A stretch of DNA of 64,000 nucleotides, from contig NZ_MAFQ01000018.1 in assembly GCF_002013895.1 (NCBI RefSeq), forward strand, positions 52,296 to 116,295, given 5' to 3'. This DNA is from Mycobacteroides franklinii. Lineage in GTDB: Bacteria; Actinomycetota; Actinomycetes; Mycobacteriales; Mycobacteriaceae. The notes beneath the pieces were generated by a model. It searched no databases. It was not told the origin of the DNA and saw only the letters and a list, made by a program, of their open reading frames with translations. Below are positions 51,078 to 59,167 of this stretch, piece after piece. Positions within the stretch are counted from its first letter, which is position 1; each line of letters starts with the position of its first letter. A program made the translations under genes and the position numbers.

Positions 51078-52450
51078 TCTTGGGGCCCGTCTGTGTCGTT
51101 CTTGCTGTCCTTGATTTCTTCGCGGGCCTGTTGGTACTCCGATATCAAGGTGCCGAAGTAGGTGAGAATTTCCGGGTCGCCCACCGGCTGCCATTCGGGC
51201 GCCAGCAGTTTGGTGTACCGCTCGACGTAGAGCAACTGCTTACCGACCAGGATGAACTCCTTGGGGAGGATCGCGTCGTGCTCGCGGCCCAACGCGGTGA
51301 GCTGGCGGCCGATGGTGCCGTAGGAGATCTTGCCCAACGAGGTACCCATGGGGCGGGTGACCTTGCGAAGCGACTCGGCGACCTTGGCGGGGTCGGCGTG
51401 GGGATCGATGGCCCCGAGTTTGATCAGCGTGCGCGCCGCCGCCTCGTCGTCGGGTTCGAGAATGAGCGCGCCGATCAGCTCCCGCAGCGTCTTACGGGTC
51501 CGCTCATCGAGGCGACCCACGATTCCGAAGTCCAGGAACACAATTCGACCTTGTGGGTCGACCATCAGGTTTCCGGCGTGCAGGTCGCCATGGAAGGTGC
51601 CCGCGGCGAACGCGGAGTCGAACAGGGTGAGCATCAGGGTCTTCACCACTGCGGGGCCGTCGAACCCCGCGGCGCGGATGGCGTCCGCGTCGTCAATCCT
51701 GATCCCGTCGACGTATTCCATGGTGAGCACCTTGTCGGTGCATAGATCCGAATAGAGCTGGGGTACACGCACTCTCTGCGCGTACTTGGAGCCGGCGAGC
51801 CCCGCCGTCCAATCCCGCATGGCCTGGGCTTCCAGGGTGAAGTCCAGCTCCTCGGCAAGATTGGCCTCAAAGTCGCGCATCACCTCGTAGATGTTTGACA
51901 TCCGGCCCATCTCGGTGAGTTCGAGACCGCGGGCGATCTGTTTGAGGATCTGCAGATCGGCGGCAAGCCGAGTGCGGATCGCGGGGCGCTGAATCTTGAC
52001 GACGGCCGCCGTGCCGTCCTTGAGTGTCGCCTTGTGTACCTGGGCGATTGACGCCGATGCGAAGGGAACCTCATCGAATGACGCGAACACATCTTCCGGC
52101 GGTGCGCCGAGTTCGTCGGTCAGCATGGACCGGATGGTCTGGGGGTCCGCCGGTGGCACGTGGTCGAGCAACGACCGGAATTCCGCGGAGAGGTCCTCGG
52201 GGAACATCCCGGGTGACGAGGCGATGAGCTGCCCGAACTTGACGTAGGCGGGCCCGAGCTCGGCGAAGGACCGGCGCATCTCCTTGGCGATGACTTGGCG
52301 CAGGTCGCGTTCCGTGGGGCGTTGACTCAGGATCCGCGTTCCGGCCTTGAGTAGCTGGCCCGCCGTAGCGGCAAGTCGGTCGAACTGAATCTCGGCGGAG
52401 ACCGGATCCAGTCTCCGGGGCCGCCGGGGTTCATCGGTTGCATCGCTCAC
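51074..52450 (-). CDS. ABC1/AarF/UbiB-type atypical kinase (second)
   Basis: A 458-residue paralogue of the gene at 48844, with all motifs intact: YVKFGQLIASSPGMFPE (KxGQ), ASIAQVHKATL, AVVKIQRP, HGDLHAGNLMVD and LDFGIVGRLDE. It lacks the long N-terminal tail. The GTG at 52450 was chosen because GGAGGAAG lies six bases upstream; the open frame extends into the likely operator at 52493-52520. Two such kinases regulated together suggest they work as a pair. Confidence 0.92.
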   Translation of the reverse strand: MSDATDEPRRPRRLDPVSAEIQFDRLAATAGQLLKAGTRILSQRPTERDLRQVIAKEMRRSFAELGPAYVKFGQLIASSPGMFPEDLSAEFRSLLDHVPPADPQTIRSMLTDELGAPPEDVFASFDEVPFASASIAQVHKATLKDGTAAVVKIQRPAIRTRLAADLQILKQIARGLELTEMGRMSNIYEVMRDFEANLAEELDFTLEAQAMRDWTAGLAGSKYAQRVRVPQLYSDLCTDKVLTMEYVDGIRIDDADAIRAAGFDGPAVVKTLMLTLFDSAFAAGTFHGDLHAGNLMVDPQGRIVFLDFGIVGRLDERTRKTLRELIGALILEPDDEAAARTLIKLGAIDPHADPAKVAESLRKVTRPMGTSLGKISYGTIGRQLTALGREHDAILPKEFILVGKQLLYVERYTKLLAPEWQPVGDPEILTYFGTLISEYQQAREEIKDSKNDTDGPQE

Positions 52451-52492
52451 CGCGACTTCCTCCGTCCACACCGGTCGTATAGGTCGGTGAGA

Positions 52493-52520
52493 CATTACCG
52501 ACAAACTGGTATGTATGTTA
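52493..52520. promoter_or_regulatory. Weaker TetR-type operator before the second AarF gene
   Basis: Contains GTATGTATGTTA (52509-52520), identical to the inverted left part of site 1 (48653-48664), and an imperfect left arm ACATTAC ten bases away. It lies about 45-70 bases before the start at 52450. Confidence 0.5.
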
Positions 52521-52586
52521 ATCGAACGCCGGGAGTGGCTGGTGATGGTCAGCGCGGAGGCCGGGAATGAGGCCCGTGCGAGAGGT

Positions 52587-52982
52587 TCAGCGCAGCGCGC
52601 GCTCGATCTGGGCGATCCGGTCGTCGGCGAAGTCCAGCACGATCTTCGTGGGGTAAAGCGCGACCTTCAGAACACGAATCAGGGGGTCGACGACGTCGAT
52701 GAGCGTCTCGAGGCTCGTCATCGTTCGGGCCAGCGTCGTGGTGGTTTCGGCCAGGTTGTTCAACGTGAGGTTCAGCGAATCCAGCGAGTCGTCAAGGCGC
52801 TCCAGGCTCGAATCGAGGTGATCGAGCATGCCGCCGACCCGGTCAGTGAGGTCGTGTACCTCCACCGCCATGGACTCGATGCTTCCGACGGTGCCGTCGA
52901 TGTTCAACGCGACGTTGGCCAGCTTGCGGATCTTGCCGGTCGGCGCGGGCCGATGCCCGTTCCTGGTATAGACCTCCGCCAT
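52587..52982 (-). CDS. Hypothetical coiled-coil protein
   Basis: A 131-residue protein of unknown family. Most of it is predicted coiled coil with heptad-like Leu/Asp spacing (VGGMLDHLDSSLERLDDSLDSLNLTLNNLAETTTTLARTM; core LDSSLERLDDSLDSLNLTL), ending in a mildly hydrophobic, basic C-terminus (LIRVLKVALYPTKIVLDF). It could associate with a membrane. ATG 52982 follows AAGGTGA. It lies behind the AarF/TetR operon but is separately started on the minus strand. No function proposed. Confidence 0.75.
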   Translation of the reverse strand: MAEVYTRNGHRPAPTGKIRKLANVALNIDGTVGSIESMAVEVHDLTDRVGGMLDHLDSSLERLDDSLDSLNLTLNNLAETTTTLARTMTSLETLIDVVDPLIRVLKVALYPTKIVLDFADDRIAQIERALR

Positions 52983-53094
52983 TGGAGTCACCTTTCCGTT
53001 GCTGACAGCCTAGGCGACGGGTGTGCGGACATCGATGAGCTATCCCGCCACGTGACTATTTGATGCTTTTTTGTGACGTGGCACACAGTACTGC

Positions 53095-54558
53095 TCACTG
53101 TGCCGACGCACGCTGCGAGGCGTGCGAACCGGCTCGCCGGCCGAAGAACGATGCTTCGCCGAGGCGGGTTCCGCTGCTATAGCCCTTGCCGTCCTGAGCA
53201 ATGTTCGACGCGCTCGCGCCGGCCGCGTAGAGACCGGGAATTGACTGCCCGGATTCGGTGAGCACGCGCCCGTCGGCATCGGTGCGGAGCCCGCCGAGCG
53301 TGAATCCGGCGTACATCGCCTTGCCGAGGGTCAGATCGAATGCGCCCCAGGGGCCGGCCCCCTGCGAGGCGAGGTATTTCGGATGCTTGTGGAAGTCGGG
53401 GTCCTCTCCCCTGTCGGCGTGCTCGTTGTAGCGCTGCAGCGTCTTGTCCAGGTTGCCGGCCGGAATGCCTAGGGCTGCTTCCATTTCGGCGATGGTCTCC
53501 CAACCGTCGATGAACGGTGTCAAGGGCAGCGTCGGACGATCCATGTGTTCGGAATCGATGATCAGGTACGCGGCACTGTCGGGTTGGTCCATCACGAACC
53601 CGGATGTCCGGGAATGGTAGGAGTCCTCGGCGACGAACCGTTCACCGTTCTTGTTGACGATGATCCCGGTGAGCAGCCCCGAAGGCGGATACACCGGAGC
53701 GGTCACAAAAATCTGGTTCATGTTCCGGGTGCCGGCGCCCGCGGACACCCCGAGCCTGATGCCGAGTCCGTCGTCGTAGGTGCTGCCGAGTACGAATGGC
53801 TTCTCGGCGAGCTTGGGGGTGTACTGGGCCACCATAGCGGGGTTCATCACGAAGCCGCCGGCGGCAATGATCACCGACTTGGCCCGTATCGCACCGGTTT
53901 CCGCGAAGTGTTTCCATGTCGTACCCACGACCGCTCCCCCCTTGTCGAGGATGAGCGCGGTTGCTCCGGTCTCATAGCGGATGGGCACACCAAGGTCGCC
54001 GGCGCGTTGGGCGAGCAGGTCCACAACCATGCCCGCGCCACCGGTGTCACCGGGTTTGGGAACCTTATGCCCGCGCGGCGCGGGGACGGCTTCGTCGCGG
54101 TACGGCCACACCAGCTCGTTCCCCGTGAACATCAGCCCCTCGGTATTGGGCTGGATGACGGCCTTCTCCGGATAGAAACTGCGCTCGAACTGAAAGCCCA
54201 GCGCCTCAAGCCAATTGAAATGCTCGACGCTTCCCTCGCAGTACAGGCGGATCTTCTCCGGATCCGGATCCGGAGATACCGCCATCAGGTACTTGTACAT
54301 CTCGTCGGCGCTGTCGGCATGCCCGGTGGCCTGCTGAACGGCGGTGCCGCCGCCCAGATAGAAGTGCCCACCCGCCATTGCGGTGGTACCACCCGCGGAG
54401 GCGGCGCGCTCGAGTACGAGCACCTGCGCACCGGTTTCGGCAGCCGATACAGCTGCGCATCCCCCGCCCATGCCAAAGCCGACGACGAGTACGTCCACCT
54501 CGTCAGACCACTCCGTGATGTCTTGGACCGCTACGGTTTCCGGTATCGCTGCGCTCAT
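53095..54558 (-). CDS. FAD-binding dehydrogenase of the fumarate reductase/3-ketosteroid dehydrogenase type
   Basis: A 487-residue flavoprotein. Dinucleotide motif VDVLVVGFGMGGGCAAVSAAETGAQVLVLER (about residues 22-52; core GFGMGGGCAAVSAAE), ATSAGGTTAMAGG-like loop, and a C-terminal FAD-closing GLYAAGASASN. This layout fits KstD/fumarate reductase flavoproteins, which oxidise or reduce a C-C bond next to a carbonyl. The substrate is not clear. It overlaps the VOC gene by four bases and probably acts in the same pathway. Confidence 0.87.
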   Translation of the reverse strand: MSAAIPETVAVQDITEWSDEVDVLVVGFGMGGGCAAVSAAETGAQVLVLERAASAGGTTAMAGGHFYLGGGTAVQQATGHADSADEMYKYLMAVSPDPDPEKIRLYCEGSVEHFNWLEALGFQFERSFYPEKAVIQPNTEGLMFTGNELVWPYRDEAVPAPRGHKVPKPGDTGGAGMVVDLLAQRAGDLGVPIRYETGATALILDKGGAVVGTTWKHFAETGAIRAKSVIIAAGGFVMNPAMVAQYTPKLAEKPFVLGSTYDDGLGIRLGVSAGAGTRNMNQIFVTAPVYPPSGLLTGIIVNKNGERFVAEDSYHSRTSGFVMDQPDSAAYLIIDSEHMDRPTLPLTPFIDGWETIAEMEAALGIPAGNLDKTLQRYNEHADRGEDPDFHKHPKYLASQGAGPWGAFDLTLGKAMYAGFTLGGLRTDADGRVLTESGQSIPGLYAAGASASNIAQDGKGYSSGTRLGEASFFGRRAGSHASQRASAQ

Positions 54559-55070
54559 GCCTGCTCACTCTTGATGTAGTCGTAGAACGCCCGGATTTCG
54601 GGCGGGACAAAGGCCAGTTCCATGTAGGGCAAGGCGGCTGTGGGGGCCGATAGATAGGCAAAGCGCATGCCGCCGGGCATCACACCGGCCTGGACAACCT
54701 CCATGCCGCGTGCGACGGCATGATCGAGCGCCGCGTCAAGGTCGAGTGGTTCGACGCATACGTGATGCAGTCCCGCAGGATTGCGCTCCAGAAACTCCGA
54801 GTAGACGCTTGTCCCACTGACCGGGAGGATCAGCTCGAGCTGCATGTCGTCGAGATAGCTCAGTGCGATGGTCGCCGTGAAATCGGCCGGCCCGCCACGA
54901 TACGTGCACGTCTCAGGACCAAAGTGCACATCTGGAATTCGCGTCCATTTCTTGACTCCGAATACGGTGCTGAGCATGCCTTCGGTGGCATCGAGATCAT
55001 CAGTAACCCAAGCAATTTGGGTGACGCGTCCAAATCCAGAAACATCCGGCGGCACTGCCGATGTGGTCAT
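54555..55070 (-). CDS. VOC (glyoxalase/dioxygenase fold) family protein
   Basis: A 171-residue metalloprotein-type fold. ITQIAWVTDDLDATEGMLSTVFGVKKW-like first module (VTQIAWVTDDLDATE), and GLHHVCVEPLDLDAALDHAVARGMEVV in the second, with a candidate metal-binding His and Glu. VOC proteins include epimerases, dioxygenases and lyases. ATG 55070 was chosen over longer in-frame starts because it gives a normal VOC N-terminus. Coupled (4-base overlap) to the flavin dehydrogenase. Confidence 0.88.
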   Translation of the reverse strand: MTTSAVPPDVSGFGRVTQIAWVTDDLDATEGMLSTVFGVKKWTRIPDVHFGPETCTYRGGPADFTATIALSYLDDMQLELILPVSGTSVYSEFLERNPAGLHHVCVEPLDLDAALDHAVARGMEVVQAGVMPGGMRFAYLSAPTAALPYMELAFVPPEIRAFYDYIKSEQA

Positions 55071-55116
55071 GGGCCGATAGTAGCGTCCGCTGTGGCACAG
55101 GCCACCCCAGCCCACC

Positions 55117-55761
55117 TCAGCCCGCGGTATAGGCCTGTGTGGTGCGATCGGCCATCGCGCGGGCTTCCGCGGGGTCGATACCCGCGGCGACGGCGGCGTC
55201 GTACCACCGCTCACTGGAGCCGGTCATGAATGCGCGGCCCTCCTGGCTGGCCGCCCAGGCCGCGCCCTCCTCGGGGGTGATGCGATCTTCGGGCGAGGCG
55301 AGATATCCGGCCAGGCCAAGAAGTCCAGAATCCCAACCGACTCCGACGGCGCCCGGTCCGAACTGCAGCCAATGCTCGTCATCGTCGTTGATATCGGAGA
55401 TGTGTTCCAGGGTGAAGGTGGCACGACCCTCGGGGTTTTGCGCCTCCGGCGCGATGGTCACCTCGATCCAGCTGGTGCCGCCGCATTCCCACGTTGCCGT
55501 GAAGGCACGGGGCGGATCGCAGGTGAGTACTTTTCCGGATGCGTTGCCCTCCAACGAGTAGTGGCCGCCGACGGACAAGTCGCCCGAGACCGGCAGGAAC
55601 CATCGAGGAATGCGCTCGGCATTGGTGCACGCGTCCCACAGGTCTTCGGCATCGGTGTCGTAGGTCTGGCTGACGGTCACTACCCGCGCCTCGCGGGCCT
55701 CGAATGTCCTGGTTCCGACGGTGCGGCGGACGGAGTTGAGTTGGTGCTGAACATCGATCAC
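55117..55761 (-). CDS. SRPBCC/AHSA1 family protein
   Basis: A 214-residue ligand-binding fold of the AHSA1 (activator of Hsp90 ATPase-like) type: TVSQTYDTDAEDLWDACTNAERIPRWFLPVSGDLSVGGHYSLEGNASG (core DLWDACTNAERIPRWFLPV..L.VGG.Y). GTG 55761 overlaps the ArsR stop by four bases (GTGA). ArsR-AHSA1 pairs are common; the ArsR protein usually controls the pair, and the AHSA1 protein binds an unidentified ligand. Confidence 0.88.
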   Translation of the reverse strand: MIDVQHQLNSVRRTVGTRTFEAREARVVTVSQTYDTDAEDLWDACTNAERIPRWFLPVSGDLSVGGHYSLEGNASGKVLTCDPPRAFTATWECGGTSWIEVTIAPEAQNPEGRATFTLEHISDINDDDEHWLQFGPGAVGVGWDSGLLGLAGYLASPEDRITPEEGAAWAASQEGRAFMTGSSERWYDAAVAAGIDPAEARAMADRTTQAYTAG

Positions 55762-56117
55762 GAGGCGCTCTCCTTGGGTGTGGTGGGGGCATTTCGGCGT
55801 TGTCGCTTGCCGCGGGCGATCTCCGTGGCCAGTGCGTCCAGGTGTGGAGTCCAGTTGCGGCGAAAGATGGCCAGCCATTGATCGACCTCGCGCAGCGGCG
55901 TGGTGTCAACGCGGTACAGCCGGCGCGTCCCCTCGGTGCGCACGGTGGCGAACCCGTTGTCGCGTAATACCTTCAGGTGCTGCGACACGGCCGGTTGGCT
56001 GATCGCGAACTCCGCCCGGATGACCTCGGCGACCGCACCGGAGGTCACCTCCCCCGCGTGGATCAGCTCCAGGATGCGCCGGCGCACCGGGTCGCCCAGG
56101 ACATCGAAGGCGTGCAT
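55758..56117 (-). CDS. ArsR/SmtB family transcriptional regulator
   Basis: A 119-residue winged-helix repressor: FDVLGDPVRRRILELI, then the recognition helix region ISQPAVSQHLKVLRDNGFATVRTEGTRRLYRV. No metal-binding ELCVCDL motif is present, so it belongs to the non-metal ArsR group that partners with AHSA1 genes. A perfect 12-bp palindrome lies 23 bases before the ATG. Confidence 0.93.
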   Translation of the reverse strand: MHAFDVLGDPVRRRILELIHAGEVTSGAVAEVIRAEFAISQPAVSQHLKVLRDNGFATVRTEGTRRLYRVDTTPLREVDQWLAIFRRNWTPHLDALATEIARGKRQRRNAPTTPKESAS

Positions 56118-56139
56118 GTTGTCGACATTAGAAGTACAA

Positions 56140-56151
56140 ACTTATATAAGT
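56140..56151. promoter_or_regulatory. ArsR operator palindrome
   Basis: ACTTATATAAGT is a perfect 12-bp palindrome, AT-rich in a GC-rich setting, 23 bases upstream of the arsR start. Probable autoregulatory operator, possibly overlapping the -10 region. Confidence 0.6.
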
Positions 56152-56164
56152 CAAGAATGAAATT

Positions 56165-56941
56165 CTAACCCCAGGTCAGTGGATCCAACCGCAGATAGAA
56201 CGCCAAGCGCTCGGGGTCGGCTGGTGTTCCGTAGGCGTCCAGGAACCGCGCCTGACCGCTGATCGCGCGAGTCTCTTCGGTCCATGTTTCGCGGGAATTG
56301 GCGAAGAGCAGGGCGAGATCGGCGTGCCGGTCCGCCACCCCGAGTCTGCCGAGGTCGATAAAGCCGGCCACCGAGAAGTCCTCCGGCGAGATCACGATGT
56401 TCGGCAAACACAGGTCCCCGTGACACACGACCAGATCGCCGGGTTCCTGAGCCAGACGCTCGGCCAGTTGGGCGGTGACGCGTGACAACAACTGCTGGGT
56501 GGGTATCCCTCGGTCCTCGTCGGACAGGAAATCCGGGTTGACGGCGCGACGGGCGACCACATCCCGTGCCAGCGCCACCGTCGCGGCCAGGTCGCGGGAA
56601 AAGGGGCAGCAAGTCGTCGGCAGCGAGTGCAGCCGTCGCACCGCGTCGGCGATGGCAGGCCACGCCCTGTCCAGGTCGTCGGCGTCGAGCTGGTCGGCGG
56701 ATATGCCCTCGACCGCCGAGGTGATCAGCACCGGACCGCCCGGTGCGGTCGACCACTCGAGCCCGGACGGGCCCGGGATCTGTTGACTGCTAAGCCATTC
56801 GATGCGGTCTCGTTCGGCCGCTAGGTCGATGCCACCTGTTTTCGCATAGCGCGAGTGGTCCGGTGATCGATAGACCCGGGCGCCGGACTCCCCCGTCGTG
56901 ACGGGTTCCCAGGCCGAGAGGTCGATCAAACGCCCGTCCAC
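56165..56941 (-). CDS. Aminoglycoside O-phosphotransferase (APH(3')/(3'')-like)
   Basis: A 258-residue kinase of the APH family. Catalytic loop VVCHGDLCLPNI (catalytic Asp, about residue 188) and the metal/phosphate motif FIDLGRLGVADRHADLALL are almost those of APH(3')-type enzymes; the N-lobe has YAKTGG with the ATP-contacting Lys. It would inactivate aminoglycosides by phosphorylation. M. abscessus has a chromosomal aph of this kind (MAB_2385, related to M. fortuitum aph(3'')-Ic) that contributes to innate streptomycin resistance, and this may be it. Coupled to an unknown upstream gene. Confidence 0.9.
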   Translation of the reverse strand: MDGRLIDLSAWEPVTTGESGARVYRSPDHSRYAKTGGIDLAAERDRIEWLSSQQIPGPSGLEWSTAPGGPVLITSAVEGISADQLDADDLDRAWPAIADAVRRLHSLPTTCCPFSRDLAATVALARDVVARRAVNPDFLSDEDRGIPTQQLLSRVTAQLAERLAQEPGDLVVCHGDLCLPNIVISPEDFSVAGFIDLGRLGVADRHADLALLFANSRETWTEETRAISGQARFLDAYGTPADPERLAFYLRLDPLTWG

Positions 56942-57501
56942 GCCGCGTCGAGCCGGTGGGCGACGTCGATCGTGCGCGCCGCCATCGCCTTCGGATTGTT
57001 GACCTCCTGGGCCACATAGCTGGCGATGAATCGGCTGATCAGCTGGTCGACTCCCGCCAAGATGCGCAGTAGCTCCCCGCGGATCGTGTTGGAGGACACA
57101 TCGACCGTGATGTCCGAGGGGCCGGGCGGCGCGACATCGATGACCAACTGCAGCGGTGCGGCGGCGCGGGCGGTGGCCTTGAGGGAGATGTTGCCCGCGA
57201 CCTTGAATCGGCTCTTGTCGAGCTTCAGGTCGATCAGCAGATCGATGGCCAGCGGCACCTGGATGTCGAAGGTGATGGTCGGCCCATCGTTCCGGGTGAC
57301 GACCGGGTCCAGGATCTGGACTTTCGCGGTCACTTTCGCAATCTTGCCGGGCCCCTGGGCCATGGGGCCGACTTCGAATGGCTCGCCCGCGATCGAGGCG
57401 ACCGCAGCCCTTACCCGGGCTTCGCTGACGGCTATCTCGAAGAACGCCCTGCCAAATTCCTCGTAGGTGAGGTACTGGTGGTCAACTGGTTCGCTGTCCA
57501 T
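56926..57501 (-). CDS. Hypothetical protein, coupled to the aminoglycoside phosphotransferase gene
   Basis: A 191-residue protein with no signal peptide or membrane segment. It has alternating hydrophobic beta-type strands in the middle (ITFDIQVPLAIDLLIDLKLDKSRFKVAGNISLKATAR; core ITFDIQVPLAIDLLIDLKL) and a C-terminal helical part with VAQEVNNPKAMAARTIDVAHRLDAAW. I do not recognise the family; the beta pattern resembles lipid-binding LEA/Yceb-like folds, but weakly. ATG 57501 (MDSEPVDHQYLTYEEFGRAF). Its end overlaps the phosphotransferase start by 16 bases. Confidence 0.72.
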   Translation of the reverse strand: MDSEPVDHQYLTYEEFGRAFFEIAVSEARVRAAVASIAGEPFEVGPMAQGPGKIAKVTAKVQILDPVVTRNDGPTITFDIQVPLAIDLLIDLKLDKSRFKVAGNISLKATARAAAPLQLVIDVAPPGPSDITVDVSSNTIRGELLRILAGVDQLISRFIASYVAQEVNNPKAMAARTIDVAHRLDAAWTGV

Positions 57502-57745
57502 AGTGAGAGATACCGTCTCATGGACCGGGCTAGAAGTGTGAACCGCCGGGGCATCCGTGTGTCTGAAACGTCGAACCTCCAGCAATCGGAATCGCCATCG
57601 CATCCGTAGCAAATATGTGACAGATGTTACGTAGCACGTAGGTGGCCAGAAAACCCATATGCGGCTATATAAGGTCTGCTGTTGCGCTCTGAGCTATCAG
57701 CAGCGGGACGCCGCACTGGGCGACTGCCGGAGACTTCGGCGGGGA

Positions 57746-59167
57746 TCAGTCGCTGCGGCTTTGGGCAAGAGCTTCGGGGGTGATTGCCTGGCGGACGCTG
57801 GCCCGTCGTTCTTCGATCGTGCGGCCGAACTCCTGCATGAGCACCGGGTTGCGGTGCACCAGTGTCTCGACCTGTTCCCGTTCAATCTGTACGACGGTGA
57901 CCTCACCCACCGCATAGGCGCGGCCGACCACGGGCTGGCGGGTCAGCGTGCTCTGCCCGAGGAAGGAGCCCTCATCGAGAGTGGCCACCGATATCTCCGT
58001 GCCGTCGGCCGTGACCGCGGTCAGTAACACGCGGCCCGAGACGATGAACAACATATGATTCGGCACCTCGCCGGAGTCCTGGATCTTCTCGTCGGCGCCG
58101 TACCTCTGGAGTGTCGAGTGCGCGATGAGCGCCTGCTGGTCTTCGGGGCCTATCCGCAATGTCGGTGCGACCACGGTCTGTATCGCGTCTGCGACTCGTT
58201 CGGGTGTGGACCACGCCTCGGTGGCGTGATCGAGGTGAAGCCCTTCCCGCCGAGCGGCATACCAGATCCAGCGCAGGAAGGTCGCCTTCGCTTGGCCGTC
58301 ATTGTCGAAGGACCGCAGCGGAATGGTGGTGCGATACTCAATGCCACCCAAAGGGATTGACGAAGGTTGCGCGCCTTCGCGGAGTTGTGGCAACCCGGCG
58401 GCCACCTTCAATAGCGTGGCACAGACCTGATCTGGCGGATCGTCCAGGGAGAAGACGCTGACGATCGCGATCTTGTGCTTGCCCTCGGGGCGGCTCACGT
58501 TGGTGAACGACGCGGTTGCCAACACTGAGTTCGGAGTGATCTGGAGTCCACTGTCAGTCTGGAGATGTACGGCACGCCAATTGACTTCGACTACGTGGCC
58601 GTGTGCGGTCGGGGTATCCAACCAGTCCCCTATCCGAAACGGTTGCTCGAAGAGCATCAACAGACCAGAGACGATCTGACCGACAGACTGTTGCAGCGCG
58701 AGCCCCATCACGATGGATGTCACCCCGAGCGCGGTGAACAGTCCCCGCACGTTGGCGCCCCAGATATAGGAAAAGATCATCCCCAGACCGACGACGATCA
58801 CGACGAACCGTGCGACGTCGACGAAGATGATGGGGACCCGTTTGCGCCACGTTCCTTCGGGGGCACCGTGGAAGAGAGTGGCACTCACACCCGAGAGCAC
58901 CAGCACCAACACCACGAATGCGAAGAGGGTGCCCACCAGCCGCACTGACGTTGCCTCGGGCGGGATCTGCTTCGCCTCGATCAGGAGCAGCAGCAGGGCG
59001 CCCAGTGGGAGCAGATAGTTGCGCAGGACAGTGACCGGCCGCACCAGGACGCTGCGCTTGGCGCGCAATGCCTGCTGCCACTCCGTCAGCACTATCAACC
59101 CCAACGGAAGCCCAAGGGCGATACCAACTGACCAGAAAAACCAGGGTGACGTGAGGATGTCGGTCAT
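57746..59167 (-). CDS. MscS-type mechanosensitive channel with C-terminal cyclic-nucleotide-binding domain
   Basis: A 473-residue membrane protein. Four to five N-terminal hydrophobic segments end in the MscS pore-lining region (GVTSIVMGLALQQSVGQIVSGLLMLFEQPFRIGDWL; core LALQQSVGQIVSGLLMLFEQ), followed by the beta-domain, and from about residue 345 a CNBD (YGADEKIQDSGEVPNHMLFIVSGRVLL; core HMLFIVSGRVLL, ATLDEGSFLGQSTL). The normal CNBD phosphate-binding Arg is not obvious. Homologue of Rv2434c. Its ATG shares one base with the stop of the cyclase-like gene (TGATG), which suggests a ligand made or sensed by the neighbour. Confidence 0.9.
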   Translation of the reverse strand: MTDILTSPWFFWSVGIALGLPLGLIVLTEWQQALRAKRSVLVRPVTVLRNYLLPLGALLLLLIEAKQIPPEATSVRLVGTLFAFVVLVLVLSGVSATLFHGAPEGTWRKRVPIIFVDVARFVVIVVGLGMIFSYIWGANVRGLFTALGVTSIVMGLALQQSVGQIVSGLLMLFEQPFRIGDWLDTPTAHGHVVEVNWRAVHLQTDSGLQITPNSVLATASFTNVSRPEGKHKIAIVSVFSLDDPPDQVCATLLKVAAGLPQLREGAQPSSIPLGGIEYRTTIPLRSFDNDGQAKATFLRWIWYAARREGLHLDHATEAWSTPERVADAIQTVVAPTLRIGPEDQQALIAHSTLQRYGADEKIQDSGEVPNHMLFIVSGRVLLTAVTADGTEISVATLDEGSFLGQSTLTRQPVVGRAYAVGEVTVVQIEREQVETLVHRNPVLMQEFGRTIEERRASVRQAITPEALAQSRSD

